Notes under the pieces: model-generated | The model's input: the letters and a program-made list of their open reading frames with translations, nothing else | What the model was told of the DNA's origin: nothing | Databases searched by the model: none | Program-made: the position numbers and the translations under genes | From: Prochlorothrix hollandica PCC 9006 = CALU 1027 | GTDB lineage: Bacteria; Cyanobacteriota; Cyanobacteriia; Prochlorotrichales; Prochlorotrichaceae | Assembly (NCBI RefSeq): GCF_000332315.1 | Contig: NZ_KB235936.1 | Coordinates: 315,519-359,627 of the forward strand | DNA length: 44,109 nt | Reading direction: 5' to 3' | Part shown: positions 42,003-44,109 of the stretch, piece by piece | Layout of the letters: every line of letters starts with the position of its first letter | Numbering within the stretch: position 1 is the stretch's first letter

Positions 42003-42091
42003 CACGGGTCTAAAAATCACGGGTCTAAAAATCACGGGTCTAAAAATCACGGGTCTAAAAATCACGGGTCTAAAAATCACGGGTCTAAAAT
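42003..42091. repeat. 15-bp tandem repeat, six copies, at the end of the amine oxidase gene
   Basis: CACGGGTCTAAAAAT repeats six times, the last copy short by one A. The final residues (ILDP) and TGA stop of the flavin amine oxidase at 42077-42091 are encoded by the last copy, so the array touches the coding sequence. Confidence 0.85.
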
Positions 42092-43450
42092 CCCTTGGGC
42101 TGCACGGATTCCCGACAGATAGGCACCATGGACGGTGGCAAAGTAGTCTGGGGAGGTGGCTTCCCCGGCCAAGAAGAGGCGATCGCCCACGGGCTGCGCT
42201 AGCGTCTTGCGGGTCTTAGCATTGGTTCCCACCGGATTGTAAGAATAAGATCCCAGGCTAAAGGGATCCTGCGCCCAGCGGGTAATTTGGTAATCCACGG
42301 GGTCTGGAATCTTGGATCCATGGATGCGCCGCAACACCGTCAGGGCATCAGCCACAATGGTCTCATCGTCCCAGGTCTCCAGGGCTTGACCAAACTGCCC
42401 CGTACTGAAGGCCAGGAGCAGGGGCTGTTGACTGCTACGCTCCAAGTTGAGCCACTCAGACCACTGGCCTTTTTCAGGGGAAATATAGCCCAACCAGTCA
42501 TAATCCGGGGTCCAGAAACGGCGGGGAAACCGCAGACAACATTTGTTGAGCAGCCCCATGGCCAAGGTGGCCAACGCCTCCTGCTGGGGAGCGGGCAGGG
42601 GAGGAGAGAAGGTCACGGCACCGGACTGCAATACACCGAGGGGCAGGGTGATGATGGCCCGATCGGCCTCAAATTCCCCCTGGTTGGTCACCACGGTCAC
42701 CCGGCGATCGTCATAGCGAATGGCGGTAACCACCTGATTCAGCTTAATGGGGATATCTTGGGCCAGATATTCAATGATTTTTCCGTAACCCTGGGGCAAT
42801 AGGGCATCTTCACCCCCAAATTCCTCACCAGCATCAAACCAGTGGGCTGACAGTTGGGCCACGTCGGACCCATACTCCTGTTCGATGAAGCTATTGAGGA
42901 CAAAGTTAAGCTGCTGGCGACGGCTGGGGCTGAGTTGGGCCGGTTTGAAGGCGCGATCGACGGCGGCTTGAATGCTTTGATCCCCATCCTGATCTTGGGC
43001 GGCGGTGAGGGCGGCTACCAGAGCATCTTCCAGATCCCCTAAGGCTGCTTCGCCCTTGGCTCCCAGGGGCTGACCTGAGGTGTCGTAGATTAATGCGGAT
43101 TCATAGCTGGTTTCCACCCTGGGGGCGGCGATGGCATCGGCTAAGGCGGTGATGGGGTTGCCCTGAACTCCATGGATCCAGGATGCCCCCAGATCCACGG
43201 GAACATCGGGCCAGTGTTGGCTGGTCCAAATCCGTCCCCCCAGGCGATCGCGCCCCTCCAACACGGTCACGGCCACCCCCCGATCCGCCAACTGCCGCGC
43301 CGCCGCCAACCCCGCGATGCCCGCCCCCACAATCAGCACTGAGGATCCAGCAGCCCCACGGACTACCCCTGAGGAATTGGCGGCACAGTGGCTGAGGAAA
43401 GGCGCGAGAGCCGCAAAACTAGATAGGGTCAGAAAATGTCGTCTATCCAT
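42077..43450 (-). CDS. FAD-dependent amine oxidase, exported lipoprotein
   Basis: The 457-residue product starts with a twin-arginine-like signal DRRHFLTLS and a lipobox ending in Cys22 (LSHC). The FAD-binding Rossmann motif VLIVGAGIAGLAAARQL is at 38-54, with GGRIWTS, then IHGVQGNPI, and the C-terminal FAD motif LFLAGEATSPDYFATVHGAYLSG around 430-450. This matches the flavin monoamine/polyamine oxidase family. The substrate is not apparent. A Tat signal fits export of a folded, cofactor-loaded protein. It stands alone. Confidence 0.85.
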   Translation of the reverse strand: MDRRHFLTLSSFAALAPFLSHCAANSSGVVRGAAGSSVLIVGAGIAGLAAARQLADRGVAVTVLEGRDRLGGRIWTSQHWPDVPVDLGASWIHGVQGNPITALADAIAAPRVETSYESALIYDTSGQPLGAKGEAALGDLEDALVAALTAAQDQDGDQSIQAAVDRAFKPAQLSPSRRQQLNFVLNSFIEQEYGSDVAQLSAHWFDAGEEFGGEDALLPQGYGKIIEYLAQDIPIKLNQVVTAIRYDDRRVTVVTNQGEFEADRAIITLPLGVLQSGAVTFSPPLPAPQQEALATLAMGLLNKCCLRFPRRFWTPDYDWLGYISPEKGQWSEWLNLERSSQQPLLLAFSTGQFGQALETWDDETIVADALTVLRRIHGSKIPDPVDYQITRWAQDPFSLGSYSYNPVGTNAKTRKTLAQPVGDRLFLAGEATSPDYFATVHGAYLSGIRAAQGILDP

Positions 43451-43684
43451 AGAAATTAAGCTCAGGGGGTTAAGTGACAGAAGGTTAGCAGAAAAAATCC
43501 CTAGGGTTGTATGCCTACCATTCGGACTGGAAACCCGATACCCTCATTCGGTTTCACCTTGTGATTTACCAACGCCTCCATTTCTGACCACGTGGGGGTG
43601 AGTGCACTAGGGGCAGTATTCAGGCATTGGACAATTTTTTACGCCGAGTGACGGTTTCTATAAGTTTAGATTACGATTTCCTGG
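43451..43684. other. intergenic stretch upstream of the amine oxidase, no gene seen
   Basis: No conserved frame is visible. It probably carries the amine oxidase promoter on the minus strand and leads to the strong plus-strand promoter at 43685. Confidence 0.35.
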
Positions 43685-43713
43685 TTGACACTCTCTGCTA
43701 TCTAAGGGATAAT
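43685..43713 (+). promoter_or_regulatory. strong sigma70-type promoter
   Basis: TTGACA at 43685-43690 and GATAAT at 43708-43713 with the optimal 17-bp spacer. The best promoter match noticed in the window. It would drive the small ORF at 43788 and possibly the gene starting at 44037. Confidence 0.65.
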
Positions 43714-43787
43714 AGGGCAAATTCTGGCATCTTACTTATAAATTCTGATAAATAGAGCAATTTCAGGTTACCCCAAGCCAGCTTTTA

Positions 43788-43913
43788 ATGCAGTCTGAGG
43801 CTCTATCATCTCTGATTGAGAAGGAGTGGTTTGATACTGAGGAAGACGCTCAAGATGCGATAGGATACGCCGAAAAAATTCTAGGAAGAATAGCCCCTGC
43901 CAATGCCCACTAG
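43788..43913 (+). CDS. small ORF, 41 codons, unknown
   Basis: The frame reads MQSEALSSLIEKEWFDTEED, then AQDAIGYAEKILGRIAPANAH. It is strongly acidic and helical, with no family I recognise. It lies 75 bp downstream of a near-consensus promoter. No good Shine-Dalgarno is seen. It may be a small regulator, an antitoxin or a fragment; I cannot tell. Confidence 0.4.
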   Translation: MQSEALSSLIEKEWFDTEEDAQDAIGYAEKILGRIAPANAH

Positions 43914-43925
43914 GATCTGCCAGCG

Positions 43926-44013
43926 CCTCTCCTGGATGTACCCCCCACCGGGCGCATCCAGAGGTTGGGGGGGTACTACAATAAGAGAAAGAGCGCCCCT
44001 ATCGAGACGCTCT
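43926..44013 (+). promoter_or_regulatory. leader hairpins before the last gene
   Basis: GTACCCCCCA (43938-43947) pairs with TGGGGGGGTAC (43966-43976). An overlapping pair, TGGATG (43933-43938) with CATCCA (43955-43960) and CCTC with GAGG beside it, is mutually exclusive with the first. AGAGCG/CGCTCT (43990-43995, 44008-44013) forms another hairpin. They could be alternative leader structures; no known riboswitch is recognised. Confidence 0.35.
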
Positions 44014-44036
44014 GAAAAAACAAAAAATGTACAACC

Positions 44037-44109
44037 ATGGTAACAAAAATTGAACTTCCTGTGGCCTCCCTCTCAGAGTGGGAAAAACAGATCGGCAGCT
44101 TACAGCAAG
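44037..44109 (+). CDS. start of a gene running off the window
   Basis: ATG 44037 opens a frame of 24 codons to the edge, reading MVTKIELPVASLSEWEKQIG then SLQQ. Too little to identify. The ATG sits after an A-rich stretch without a clear Shine-Dalgarno. Confidence 0.45.
   Translation, partial: MVTKIELPVASLSEWEKQIGSLQQ

Noticed and set aside
1-44109. tRNA, rRNA, tmRNA and known riboswitches
   Set aside because: I looked for cloverleaf and conserved loop patterns and saw none that I could support; a covariance-model search would be needed to exclude small RNAs.

Overview
The window reads as chromosomal DNA of a cyanobacterium. The evidence is the many HIP1-type GCGATCGC octamers, several families found mainly in cyanobacteria (DUF3038, DUF4335, the TIGR02450 Trp-rich protein, a DUF2808-like secreted protein, DUF4230) and a GC-rich background. 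I cannot fix the genus. Housekeeping genes are spread along both strands as single genes or short pairs, and the spaces between them are unusually full of short tandem repeats, palindromic repeats and MITE-like elements.

Layout. 1-20.2 kb: a small J-like protein; the DUF3038-DUF4335 pair; purB; a lipoprotein sugar-binding protein; an RluE-like pseudouridine synthase; nadK; a DUF58 protein; a PLP racemase-like gene with a DUF1611 gene (probably D-amino-acid metabolism); a DUF2808-like protein; plsC; DUF4230; ubiD; a response regulator with REC and PAS domains; and a Trp-rich protein. Between them lie tandem arrays with 12, 14, 15, 28 and 35-bp units.

20.4-33.1 kb is the accessory region and the most interesting part. 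It holds a decayed type I restriction-modification operon on the minus strand, in the order hsdR, DUF559 nuclease-like gene, hsdS, PrrC-like anticodon nuclease/AAA ATPase, hsdM. Each gene carries a different scar. hsdR has lost its 5' end at a 2207-bp element with 42-bp terminal inverted repeats and an ISAs1-type transposase. hsdS is cut by an ISL3-like IS with a perfect 8-bp target duplication. The PrrC-like gene is cut by a 99-bp MITE with a TA duplication. hsdM and the DUF559 gene both contain a palindromic repeat family translated in the same frame. Removing the IS or the MITE on paper restores full-length frames (411 and 366 codons). Toxin-antitoxin remnants flank the operon: an antitoxin with a PIN-toxin tail on the left, and an antitoxin with a truncated Doc on the right, next to an attC-like palindrome.

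33.1-44.1 kb returns to ordinary genes: a secreted NodB deacetylase fused to a phosphodiester-glycosidase (NAGPA) domain, a Dam-type adenine methylase, a membrane protein with C-terminal zinc ribbons, a TolB-like lipoprotein, a Uma2-type nuclease, a YraN nuclease-like protein, pdhA, a Tat/lipoprotein flavin amine oxidase, a 41-aa ORF behind a strong promoter, and the start of a gene that runs off the right edge.

Working together: in a type I system HsdM and HsdS form the methyltransferase and HsdR adds restriction; a PrrC-type anticodon nuclease is held inactive by that complex and is released when restriction is inhibited. In this copy hsdR, hsdS and the PrrC-like gene are all broken, so the operon is probably silent for restriction. 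No tRNA, rRNA or CRISPR array was recognised.
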